Of a stretch of 64,000 nt of DNA, positions 24,029-34,254 are shown in pieces (the stretch's first letter is position 1; each line of letters starts with the position of its first letter). The stretch is taken from positions 13,402,506 to 13,466,505 of the forward strand of contig OZ007571.1 of assembly GCA_963931925.1 (NCBI GenBank), written 5' to 3'. The position numbers were made by a program, and so were the translations under genes. Source of the stretch: Onchidella celtica. Its lineage: Eukaryota > Mollusca > Gastropoda > Systellommatophora > Onchidiidae. The notes below the pieces were generated by a model. That model searched no databases. It had not been told where the DNA came from and worked only from the letters and a program-made list of their open reading frames with translations.

Positions 24029-24609
24029 CTGTTGCACAGTAGTAAAATAGCAAGAAATCATGTTGAATTTGTCAAACGAAATGCACTGTCATATCACTAT
24101 GAATTCACACAACAATTATTGATTGGCCTTTCGTTGTCCCTGGACCACTCTCAATATTAAACATGCAAACAACATGACATTAATTTTTACCAAAAGGAGG
24201 AGAAACATTAGGATTTATAGTAGTAACTGGTACACGCACTTCAAATAATGCTACAGAGTGCTACATGCAAAGGTTATATAAATGAAAAAATAAACATACA
24301 AAAAAAAATATTTTAGGTTTTATCTCATGGAAAACACGTGCATGGATGACAATATGTAACTTTTCTATATCTGTCTAGACCTTTCTGGTTAGCTCTCTGC
24401 GTGAAGGAACTCGAATTGCTACTGTTTCATAGTTTGATTTAGATTTAGTATTTCTTGAGTCTCTTGGAACAACCACAGGGGCAACAGTAGACAATTTTGT
24501 GTTTTCTTATTATGCCCATTTAAGAATAATATAATAGTGGCTCCACCCAACTGTAAATATATTTGAAAAGATTGACTGAAAAAACAAGTATCGCATAGTG
24601 GAATCTTAC

Positions 24610-24729
24610 TTTACTAAGTTGAAGGCCACGAATTGTGTAGTCAGCAAACACTTGAGTTGTTCTAAGACGGACCTTGATCTCACCCACATCCATTTCGCCT
24701 TTCTCTGGCCAGTATCGTATGCACTTCAT
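24610..24729 (-). CDS. RPTP exon: D1, KCxxYWP motif
   Basis: It encodes MKCIRYWPEKGEMDVGEIKV and FADYTIRGLQL, the conserved central strands of a PTP domain. 120 nt, phase 0, acceptor GACAG, donor GTAAGA. Confidence 0.93.
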
Positions 24730-24905
24730 CTGTCAATCAGATCAACACAGTCATCACCAATGGCAGTTCTGAATAATTACCAAAGACAACTATGATAACA
24801 TTCATCAAGATTCGAAGTTCTATACATGCAACGTAAAAAAAGGAACGACAGTTGATCTGAAAGCCATGAAATTGAGAGAAAATAATGCCAACAGATAATA
24901 CTTAC

Positions 24906-25003
24906 GGTTCCGTCTTCAATCAAATTTGTCAGCATGACAAGTTGTTCAACGCTTTGTTCCCATAGCATGCGCACAAAATCTACCAGTATGGCTTGAGTGG
25001 GGT
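24906..25003 (-). CDS. RPTP exon: D1, DFVRMLWEQ motif
   Basis: It encodes PTQAILVDFVRMLWEQ and VMLTNLIEDGT, the DFWRMVWE/IVMLTNL region of PTPs. 98 nt. The splice codon with the exon at 25537 gives Asp where families usually have Gly in AxQGP. Confidence 0.92.
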
Positions 25004-25259
25004 CTTGACAACAATATAAGATGTATATAATATATATTTACTTGTGTAGCAAAAACATAAAGTCACGGGAATAAATTATCACTACAATCAAAACTTTGAT
25101 CTTAATTTGGGAGTAAACTTTAAGAAAAAGATAATTTATGAAAGTCTTATCGATAACATAATTCAGTATTGTGGCAATAGTATTAAACAGGTTATAGCTA
25201 AAATATATTTCAATTGCATACCACCTCCAAAGTTGAAAAAACAATACAACGGATAAATC

Positions 25260-25405
25260 ACTTAAACAAGTAAATATATGAATGAGTAAAAAAATAAATA
25301 AACAATACCTAAATAAGTAAATAATAAATAACAATACATATTATAAACATATACATAAATAAATAAATACAATAAATAAATAAACAAATAAATAGATAAA
25401 TTAAT
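25260..25405. repeat. AAAT-rich low-complexity tract
   Basis: Repeated AAATAAAT and related units within an RPTP intron. Confidence 0.75.
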
Positions 25406-25536
25406 TAAAATTCGCAAATATTATTTTACACATGAGACATAATTTCACTATAAATTAATACGGCAATTGTCACTAGACAGGTGCAATTGAGACTCACAGA
25501 AATTTACTGAAGGACATGAACTTAAATTTTGCTAAC

Positions 25537-25573
25537 CTTGAGAAGCTATGAATTTCTCCTCTCCGTTGATACC
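25537..25573 (-). CDS. RPTP exon: D1, KFIASQ motif (37 nt)
   Basis: A very small exon encoding GINGEEKFIASQ, equal to the FIAxQ strand. It is flanked by CCTCAG and GTTAGC and fits both neighbours in phase. Confidence 0.85.
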
Positions 25574-25939
25574 CTGAGGACAACATATTTTTGACTACAT
25601 TTAGATGGCTCAGAAGCTTTCTACAAAGCCAATCACCCGTGTGGGACAAAACAGATAGCCAGAGCACAATTAATAAAACAAGTCCATTTTTCTGATGTTT
25701 TAATTTACATCTTACATCTAGTATGATAAAAAATAAAATAAAACTCGCGCCAGCCTACACAAACTTTAGTCAAGCCTGCAGACTTTATTTGGCAACGTAT
25801 GTTACTGAAGTTTTGCACAAAAATAAAAACAATTTGGACTAATCACTTTTGCCGTCAGATACGTGTTCCCTTTTCTTTTTTGACAACCGAAGCCTTTGAA
25901 ATTATTGGAAATATCTAATCTAATCCAATATATCATAAT

Positions 25940-26207
25940 ATTTCTTTTCCATTTACGCATGACGTTATCACTTCCTCCGATGTGTTCACTATCAAACACA
26001 CTTCATGCTATAGTACGGATGCTAACGGGATGCGCAGGGCGTCAACTCACAAAGGCAGAGCAGTAAGACTTATGTAAAAACAAACAAACAGAAATAAAAA
26101 AAAACAAATAGGAACAGACAAGATGAAGCAGGTCCATCATAATCACCAAGAACTGGAACTAATATTCAAACCGATTGATTCCGGGCAGGGCCGGGGACCT
26201 CCGCTAC
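25940..26207 (+). mobile_element. Helitron 3' part, copy A
   Basis: It is similar over its length to the last 280 bp of the Helitron at 44276 to 44995 (shared stretches around ACGGATGCT, CAGAGCAGTAA and the GGGCAGGGCCGGGGAC end). It ends CTAC before T, where an intact family member has CTAG before T. Confidence 0.6.
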
Positions 26208-26389
26208 TATGAAAAAAAAAAGCCCGATTTTTTATAAGACCTAGCATCGCTCATATAACTCGGATTTCCCTGAAAATTTTGAAGGTGCCTTCCTTTCGCT
26301 CTGCACAAGGTTCTTTTTTAGAGTTGGCGTCTTGAAAGGGTGGGGAAGTAATTTTTAGGTTTGCTTTGTATTGTTGACTTCGTCCTCTG

Positions 26390-26693
26390 ATTCTTTCTTT
26401 TCCACGAACACATCATTTCCTCTGATGAGTTCACTGCATAGATATACACTACTAAATGTTCACTGTTGAAACCAGTGCCCCCTACGCAGATTTATTGCTA
26501 ATTCATGAATGCTGACGAGGTGCGTTGGGCGTTAACCGCAAGGGAGTGCGGTAAGACTGATCAAATAGCAAACAAACAAACCAGAACAAAATAAACCAGA
26601 GGAAGGGCATGGTGAAGCTCATCCATTATAATCGCCCAGGACTGAAACTAATAAAATAAATTTATCCAGGGCCGAGCCGGGGACCTCAGCTAG
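26390..26693 (+). mobile_element. Helitron 3' part, copy B
   Basis: A second related copy with the same block order, ending GGGGACCTCAG then CTAG. It is more diverged than copy A. The 5' end was not found. Confidence 0.6.
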
Positions 26694-26736
26694 AGGTGTT
26701 ATAAAATGGGTGACCTTATAATTATAGGCTACATAT

Positions 26737-26912
26737 ACGTAGCCCCAGTAAACACTCCCCTTAATAATCGAAGTGGTATGGGGACACTCAATATATAACG
26801 GGGTATTTATTGGGGCTACATGTAGCCTTCATAACCAAACCCCATCCCTGAAACATCATTTGGGCTACCCGTTTCTCGCTACGGTAATATTGATCTCCGG
26901 GTAGCCCAAATT
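26737..26912. repeat. Nested inverted repeats (MITE-like foldback)
   Basis: GGCTACATATACGTAGCCCC at 26737 pairs imperfectly with GGGGCTACATGTAGCC at 26814. A second pair, TTTGGGCTACCCG (about 26858) and CGGGTAGCCCAAA (about 26898), follows. It is probably a non-autonomous DNA element or two adjacent foldbacks. Confidence 0.6.
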
Positions 26913-26984
26913 GTTATGGAGGCTTTCATCCCTAACATTCCCTCCCCCATCTCCCCCCCCCCCCAAAAAAAAAATAAAAATAAA

Positions 26985-27112
26985 AGAACCGCCAACCGGC
27001 GCTGCACTGTGGCGACGACGTGCCTGCTCCAGTTGTAACTGGGCTGCAATGGCACAAAGGCAAATTTCCCAAATGGGATTAAAGAGTTATACAAATACAA
27101 ATACAAAATAAA
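26985..27112 (+). mobile_element. MetaSINE-like SINE, 3' half
   Basis: It contains CGGCGCTGCACTGTGGCGAC, GTTGTAACTGGGCTGCAATG and AAGGCAAATTTCCC, followed by an ACAAAT-repeat tail. The same core recurs at 37040 to 37143. I recall this core from the MetaSINE superfamily of molluscs and other animals. No tRNA head is seen here. Confidence 0.6.
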
Positions 27113-27451
27113 CACTCCCTTATAAAATAATATAAAACGTAATCTAAAAAATTCAACATTAATTTGCCAGCAGACCACATAATGTCTTAGGCAATGACAG
27201 AGTATCATGACAACTGCTTGAAATGGTTTTACATTGAGAAAGACTTACCTAAAAACTTGTTCACAGTGAAAGACAAACATATTACTCAGAAAAATTGTAA
27301 ATTTTTTTTTTTCCGGTTTCAGTGCCTATACATATTACACTATTATGGACGCCCCTTTTCCGTATCAGTTTTAGGTTAAATGTAAAAAAAAAAAAATAGC
27401 TTCTCTACTTTAAAACTACATGGGAGTGGGACTTTTCTGCAATGTACTTAC

Positions 27452-27528
27452 TTCAATATAAGAGGCATTGATGTACCCTCCTTTTTCCTTTTTGGAATCT
27501 TCTAATAAATGAACACGAGAATGGTCAT
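27452..27528 (-). CDS. RPTP exon: D1, YINASYI motif
   Basis: It encodes DHSRVHLLEDSKKEKGGYIN and ASYIE. Joined to the previous exon it gives RDICAYDHSRV, a hallmark of PTP domain entry. 77 nt, donor GTAAGT. Confidence 0.93.
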
Positions 27529-27958
27529 CTGCACAAAATATAATTCAATATAATTATGAGGTATTAAGTTGAGATGAATATTATGCTGAAAAATGGATAC
27601 CATTTTTATACGGATGGATTAAAAAAATACAATGTTACCAGTCAAAAAATTACAAACTCCAAAATTCAATGATCTCTCTAAATGACACAATGCCAAGATT
27701 TAAGTGCGGGTATTTTTTTTATCAATTTATGTACCCAATGTTTGGCAGACGGGGTGGTTAAATTGACAGGTACCAAAATATTATAGTACAGATCAAAAAG
27801 ATGACATGATCAATTCTACAAGCAATACAAGTGTTCATATCGAAACTGGAATCCATCTCCTTATAGAATAGTACCAATTATGTTTCATATTAATACTTAC
27901 TATGTGGACACTTTAATCATGTACAGTAAGTAACTTCAAGGGGCAAAAAATGGCTTAC

Positions 27959-28046
27959 ATGCACAGATATCCCTATACCGATTTTTCATTTTATTCTCTG
28001 CACTGATGGCGACCCTTGTAGTGGCATCTTTATTTGCTGGAATATC
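27959..28046 (-). CDS. RPTP exon: D1 N-terminus, NKxKNRY motif
   Basis: It encodes DIPANKDATTRVAISAENKM then KNRYRDICA. 88 nt, acceptor ATCCAG, donor GTAAGC. Confidence 0.93.
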
Positions 28047-28723
28047 CTGGATCAGAAATACAAAGAGCAATACCTGACACGAAATTTTGCAGAAAATATT
28101 ATCTATTTATTGCAGTGTGTCTGGGTCTGCAAACAACGATCAGTGGTGCACATTGCATATTTACTGTTGTTGTTTTTTTTAAATACTATCCTATCTTGTT
28201 CTAATTTTTGCTTTTCTCTGTCAGAAAACAAGATTTTCTCAAAACTTAGGAAAATGAAATATTACAAACTCCAGTTTGTGTTTCCTGAAATGCTAAGAAC
28301 GTCTGAGTTTTGATGGTGTCTGTGGTTTAATAAATTATAGTGGTGAATGTGAACGATCATAATTTTTATCACGCAGCTATGTCCTGATAATGTCATGTTT
28401 GTATCGTAAACTTTGGTCACCCGAACATTATCCACGAAGTACATGCATTAAAATCCAAAATGGCGTGCATTAAACTCCACTTTTGTTATTGAGGTATTGA
28501 GGGAAGTTTTTATGCATACCAGAGACAAAATATTATATAAGATTATAAAAAAGAAACCTATCAAATGCAGATTTTACACCTCAGTTTATTTCTCCAGCTA
28601 ATGGACTATTAAAGAGAAAATTCACAGTAGGAGGTAAGAAACATACACAAACACACAAAGAAGGGAGCCTGGTGAGAAAAACATAGATGGAGCCCATTCA
28701 TTTCTTATGCTTTTTAAGCTTAC

Positions 28724-28902
28724 ATGGAACTGTTCAATGAAGAACTCTTTGCCGTGTGAAAGCATAAACTCGTCCAGATCTCTTACAGCAATAGAGGTTG
28801 AGCTCAGTGCAGGGACTGTGTTGTAATATGGTCCTTTTGTTTGCCTGCTCTCATATTTTTCTTTTCTCCCCTGGAGTAACCAAGGCTGTGTCCTCTTTGT
28901 AA
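28724..28902 (-). CDS. RPTP exon: juxtamembrane region before D1
   Basis: It encodes TKRTQPWLLQGRKEKYESRQ, KGPYYNTVPAL and IAVRDLDEFMLSHGKEFF. The last part matches the I-x-V-x-D-L-x-x-Y helix ahead of RPTP D1. 179 nt, acceptor TCTCCAG, donor GTAAGC. Confidence 0.88.
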
Positions 28903-29370
28903 CTGGAGAATATAATTTTTCTACACCTAATCCTTCTTTTTTTTTTCTTTAACAATAAATACAACCTGAAAATGCAGAATGGCAAGTAGGATGGATATGT
29001 GGCAAGAGATGTAATAGATAATTATGTAATTATGTTAAAATTATATATTATCTTTAGTTAAATACAACTGCAAAACAAAACAAAATGGAAAAGAAGACAA
29101 GGCTTCATTTTCATCAGTAAGTGAACAGTCCCTGATTTTACCACCCCCCCCCCCCCAAAAACGACCAAAATTACCTCCCTGGCTCTAATCTCAGTGAGAA
29201 ATTGTCATTCACAGAAGACCGAATCCAAAAGTTGAATAGTCAATTCTAAGATTCATTTCATGTGAAAGCGTGTGACCACAATTAATACCCCAAAACTAAT
29301 GATCAAAATTAGTAAAAGAACATTTTCCATTTGTTAAAATGCTGCACTGCGACGGGTCCATCCCAAAGCC

Positions 29371-29496
29371 GTTCAAATGAGTGACAGCTCATAAGAATAA
29401 TACAACAATGGAATGACAGAACTAGCGTTTCAAAGGAGTGACAGCTAGAGAAATGAAAGATCCTTCAAATGCGTGACAACTCAAACGAGTGACATA
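29371..29496. repeat. Four dispersed copies of an 18-bp motif
   Basis: TCAAATGAGTGACAGCTC and three variants occur at about 29373, 29430, 29465 and 29481 in the same orientation within an intron. Function unknown. Confidence 0.6.
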
Positions 29497-29764
29497 GCCA
29501 AATCCACAATGTGCGTTGCGGAACGATTACAGCCCTCGTTCTCGTGCGAAAAGTGGTTGTTCTTTCAGGATCTCTGGTGTTCGGTACACCAGCCCTCTGT
29601 CTGCTACTTTGTCTTTACCTATTTCGATTTTTACGAACTAGTGCCCATCTATTATGAGCCAGAAGTGTTTGAAAATTAAAATCCACATCCATGTGAAGTA
29701 CGTGCAGAAATATGTTCATCCTGCTCACGGTTAGAACCAAGAGCACAAACTCTAAGTTACTTAC

Positions 29765-29829
29765 TTTTAAATTTCTCCAGCTTCTTCTTTAGTGCAAATG
29801 GAAGCCCCTGGTTGTAGTATTTATACCAT
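29765..29829 (-). CDS. RPTP small juxtamembrane exon (65 nt)
   Basis: It encodes WYKYYNQGLPFALKKKLEKF. It joins downstream in frame to 28902. Upstream it needs two bases from the previous exon, and the obvious donors of the 30.5 kb exon would create a stop or shift. So an intervening microexon, or a different use, is likely. Confidence 0.65.
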
Positions 29830-30475
29830 CTGATGAATAATTAGCTTACAGCTAAAACGAGAAAGCCGTGCCAGCAGTGGACTGAATCTATTACAAAAAC
29901 TTATCGCCAGCTGTGAATTATGCCGTTTGACAAATTCAAAGCAAGGTATCGGCATGTGGTTTGAGAATCACTTTTCATTGACACTCATTTAATATTCATC
30001 TCCCATTTCGTAAGGTAACATTCGTGTCACTCATCTCTCTTTGTCAATTCTTTGTTATATTACTCTTTTGACCTGACAGTTCTTTTGTGTAAACCCTGTC
30101 CAGCCATACTGTTTGCAATAATAATGAAAACAATTGGCCATGTTAAGAAACAGAGTTGTTAATGGACAAGCTCAGTTATTTAATGTCTCACTGCATATAT
30201 TCAGAGCCAGATTTGGACATAAAGTAAATATCACTACAGCTCAAACCTCTACAGTCTACAATTTACAAACGCCAGCAATGAGGCAGTTTGAAATCGTGAT
30301 AATATATCCTTACTAATGTCATCTGTCACATTCCATAAATTATATTTAATTTAATGTCTTAATTTTATTGAGTGTACATTTACATATTTTTTTAAAACTA
30401 TATATAACGTGATGGATAGAACGCGAATCTGGTAATGAAGGAAGTGACTGGTTAGTTTTGCCACTGATCACACAC

Positions 30476-30781
30476 CAACCTGGTGGTTTGGGATTTATGG
30501 GTGGCACTGTCAATTGAGGCTTAACAAGCTCAAATCCGTCTATTTCCTCATACGGTGAACTTTCTGGCAAGACCTCACTAAGCGCCAGGTTTTCATAGTG
30601 ACCCATGGGTTTGGCAAGTTCCTCATACTGGGCTTCATCCGGTGATTGGGCTTTCAGGGTAGCATGTGCTGCATTCTTGGACTCCGGTTTGGAAAACTGT
30701 CTGCTGTTTTCTTGTGGTAGATCCATATGAGTTGGCGGCATGGAATGAAGACTGTCTGGTGTCCTAGGATGTTTTAGGCGC
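30476..30781 (-). CDS. RPTP cytosolic exon with ITAM-like tyrosine motifs
   Basis: Starting after GTCAG (completing an Arg codon with the membrane exon), it encodes a Pro/Ser-rich tail. It carries YEEL (30616 to 30627), YENL (30586 to 30597) and YEEI (30541 to 30552). YEEL and YENL are six residues apart, matching the ITAM form YxxL/I-x6-12-YxxL/I. YEEI is 11 residues further on and is the classic high-affinity Src-family SH2 ligand when phosphorylated. The 3' boundary is uncertain: donors exist at 30480 and 30476, and reading through gives a stop at 30346. Confidence 0.8.
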
Positions 30782-31575
30782 CTGACATACGTGTGATAAG
30801 CCAAACTTCACAATCAACGTAAACTCATAACATGTTTGATCACATTATCAGTATTAAGTTAGACAAACATGTTTCACATTTACCCGTCATGTACCGGTGA
30901 TATCCCGTTTAATTATCGATAAGTTTCCACCAATACTACAATCAGAGCTCTAAGCATTTGATATATTCACTTCATTTTTTATACATATGTTCATTTGCCA
31001 AAAAGGAACGGTTTGTCAATGAAAATTATTAATTTGAAGGTTTTCTGGAAGGATACCATAGGAATCTCTATAGGGTACCTGCATTGTAAGTTGTAGCACA
31101 CAAGATTGTTTGCAAGCCTATGATCCACAGAGTTGCATTAAATGGCACTTCGACATCGATGGTGACAAAATTAAGACATGGCATGGTTTGTCCCACGAGG
31201 AAGGGACTGTTTCGGTATATTTGATTTCAGACGGACATAACCATTTTCATACTGTTTGTTCCAAAAAATTCATAAATAAAATTCCAAACCATGCTAAACA
31301 TAGTAGGCCTATAGATAGTAACATTAAAAAACGAATCCTGCAACTTTGTTTAATCTCAATACCGCTTTCCATGTATTTCAGTGATGAACAATATGTTTTA
31401 CTTTCACTGTGTTAAAGAGTACAACATCTTCTGTGAAAAACAAACAAACACCAAAAAACACTTCAATAAAATACACAGCAAAAATGAAGCAAAGAAAAGC
31501 AATGAAACTAGAAAATAATAAGTGACAAGATTTCATTTTAGCCTATTCAAAACAAAAATTAGGCTATGACTGTAC

Positions 31576-31690
31576 CTCCATACAAGAACTCCTATGATGA
31601 TGGCCACGATAAGTGCAATGACAATAACTATGGGCACGATGATGGCCACAATAGGCAGATCGTCCTGATCATCTCCAGCATCCTGTTTCT
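31576..31690 (-). CDS. RPTP transmembrane exon
   Basis: It encodes EKQDAGDDQDDLP, then a hydrophobic span of about 25 residues (IVAIIVPIVIVIALIVAII to GVLVW), then Arg-Arg at the splice as the stop-transfer signal. 115 nt, acceptor CCAACAG, donor GTACAG. An acidic stretch precedes the membrane on the outer side, so the topology is type I. Confidence 0.93.
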
Positions 31691-31992
31691 CTGTTGGAGT
31701 ACACACAAATTTGAATACACAAAAACAAATACATCAATGCTTACAAGATTTATGACATGGCATAAAAACCTCCATTTGTTATACAATTTTGTAGAAGAAG
31801 AACATATTATTTGTTGTGTTTGCAATCCTTATCAGTAGATGTACAAGATATATAGATAATAATTAAAACTATCTATGACGTGAAAATGTAAGTAGAGAAA
31901 GACTGTCAAAACAAATACTTTAACTTTTCTACAGCTCTTTTTAGAAGAGTCCAATCTCTGGCGATTTCGGGAATCAGAATTGAATAATTATA

Positions 31993-33340
31993 CGAGGGGG
32001 AGTCAAAAAGTAATGCAATTTTATTTCCTGCTGAATACAGTTTATCATCAAATGAGCTGATATTTGGCATTATGGTACTTGTGCATGTACTCTTAAACTT
32101 ATATTGTTAAAATGTTATTTCATTTCATTTTTGAGTAAGTGAGATTATTTCAAAATGGCTGCCCCGGTGGAGGTCTGTCAGAAACAAAGGGCAGTGATTG
32201 AATTCCTCGTTACTGGAGAAGAAACCCCCCAAAAAAAATTATAAGCGACTGCAAAAGGTTTATAAAGATCAAGCTTTAGACTATGGTAATGATTATAGTT
32301 GGGCCTGACATCTGAGCGATAGCTTTGAAGACTAGGAATAGTTGATATCTTCATGCTTATCTGACAAACATCGTGCCGGTCGCCCGACAAGTTTTGTCAA
32401 CACTGCCAACAAAGCAAAATTAGAAGCGATAGGCGGATAACACTTGGTGAGTTGGCAGCAAACCTCTAGGTAAGCCACGGAAGTGCTCATAACTTCATCG
32501 AATCACTTAGGTTTTCCAAAATCTGTGCCTGTTGGGTACAAAGACAACTGCTGATCACAAGATTGAAAGGGCGATTTTGCTGCACGGAGCTTTTGCAGCT
32601 TAGCGAAAGAGACCACACATTCTATAGAAGGCTTTTCACTGGAGACGAGACATGGGTTCCTTATTATGAAACAGACTCGAAAAGACGATTAATGGAAAGA
32701 CGACATCCAACGTCCCCAACGACAAAAAAAGTTCGAGACAGAAAAATCAGCCAGAAAAATCACGGCAACTGTGTTTTGGGACGTTCAAGGTGTAATTCTC
32801 ACTCATGTTTTGCCACGAAGAGCGACTATAAACTCTGAAGTATACACTGAGTTACTAAAACGGCTGAAAGAAAGAATTCGGCTAGTGGAGCTCAATCTGG
32901 AAATGGACAAAGTTCTTTTTCATCACGACAATGCACCCCCCCCCCCCTCACACGAGTATCATAACAAGGGAGGCAATCACCTCGTTTGGGCGGACAACAC
33001 TGCCGCACCTATCTTTTTCTCCTGATTTTGGCACCGTCAGACTTTCACCTTTTCGGTCCCATGAAAAAAGCCCTGAGAGGCCATCGTAATGAAAACGACG
33101 AAGAAGTCAAGACCGCTGTTAAAAGTGGGCTCAAAGATCACACTGTTCAGTTTTACGAAGTTGGCATACGTGGCCTTACTAAAAGGTGGACAGTGGCTAT
33201 CGAGAGAGGTGGAGACTATGTTGAGAAGTAGCGATCTGATCCTCTAATATATGGCTTCAATTTGATGCTTGATACTTGTTATTGTGTTCATTTCTATTCT
33301 GGCAATGAAGCAAATTGCATTACTTTTTGACTCCCCATCG
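31993..33340 (+). mobile_element. Complete mariner copy 1 (TIR to TIR)
   Basis: Inverted terminal repeats of about 28 bp (CGAGGGGGAGTCAAAAAGTA at left; CGATGGGGAGTCAAAAAGTA read from the right end) are flanked by TA on both sides, the mariner target duplication. The element is 1,348 bp, the usual size for the family. It lies in an RPTP intron between the membrane exon and the last EGF exon. Confidence 0.93.
32154..33231 (+). pseudogene. Mariner transposase pseudogene
   Basis: It opens with MAAPVEVCQKQRAVIEF. The three catalytic aspartates of a D,D34D enzyme are visible in GDETW (about 32640), FHHDNAPP (about 32925) and APSDFHLF (about 33030), but they sit in different frames. There are several frameshifts and internal stops. 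An expanded C-run follows the second Asp at about 32935. Confidence 0.9.
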
Positions 33341-33498
33341 TACTTACTTTTTCTTTTATCTAACCCGTACCATTTACCTTTGATCTCATTTCCCCAGCCC
33401 CAATTACCAATGACTTTACCATTCTATTCGTGATAGTAGATCAAGTAAACAGGAAGTGACCGCCATCCACACAAAGGACGACGTAAACTAAGACTTAC

Positions 33499-33657
33499 CT
33501 GTCAGACACAGATCTCCCTCATACCTAGCCTGACATCCCAATTTGCAATTGCCATTTACATGATGACATGGAGACTGGGTGTTATTGTTCTCTACCAATA
33601 AGCAGGTCAGACTACAGGTAGAGTTGCAGGCTTTTCCATATTTGCCAGATTCGCAAA
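33499..33657 (-). CDS. RPTP exon: membrane-proximal EGF-like repeat
   Basis: It encodes CESGKYGKACNSTCSLTC, then PCHHVNGNCKLGC, then RYEGDLC: a laminin/MEGF-type EGF unit with eight or more cysteines. 159 nt, phase 1 at both ends. Confidence 0.88.
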
Positions 33658-34254
33658 CTGAAGGAAGTAGTTTAACAAATCAATTGAGCTTTTCAACTTT
33701 TTAAATGAAAATTATCTACAAGTTACATCAGGGTAGAAGTATTATTTCCTACCAGATTACCAAACTCTTGAAGTAAAGAAAAAAGACAAGGGGGAGGGGA
33801 GGGGGGGGGGGTTGTCACTACTGGAATATTATAATGTTAGGAGACTTAAGTTCAAGTTCCATTCCTTCCCCTCTCCAGACCGTGCCTTTGAATTATACAC
33901 CTACATTCTTAAAAGAACATGCCACATGTGGTGCACCTGCACATAATTATTTGTATGTGTATTGTGGCTCTAGTATCTGGCTCTACCTCTGGCACAGGCA
34001 CTAGCCAAGTATGGTTGTCAGGCAAATAATGTTGTTGCAACAGAACCTCAGTGAGCTTTGAAATGTTTAGAGTTACTCCCTTCTGGCTGCCAAAATGTGC
34101 TCTAATGCATTTGTCTACTCTTAATTTTTTTTTTTCCTTTAAAATGTTGCTCCAAGCATACCATTAAAATAGATTTAGATTTTAGACTGCATGTTAAGAA
34201 GGCTTAGAATGAACTCTGTGTTGTGCAGAGCTGGATAAAAAATTGTGGTAAATA

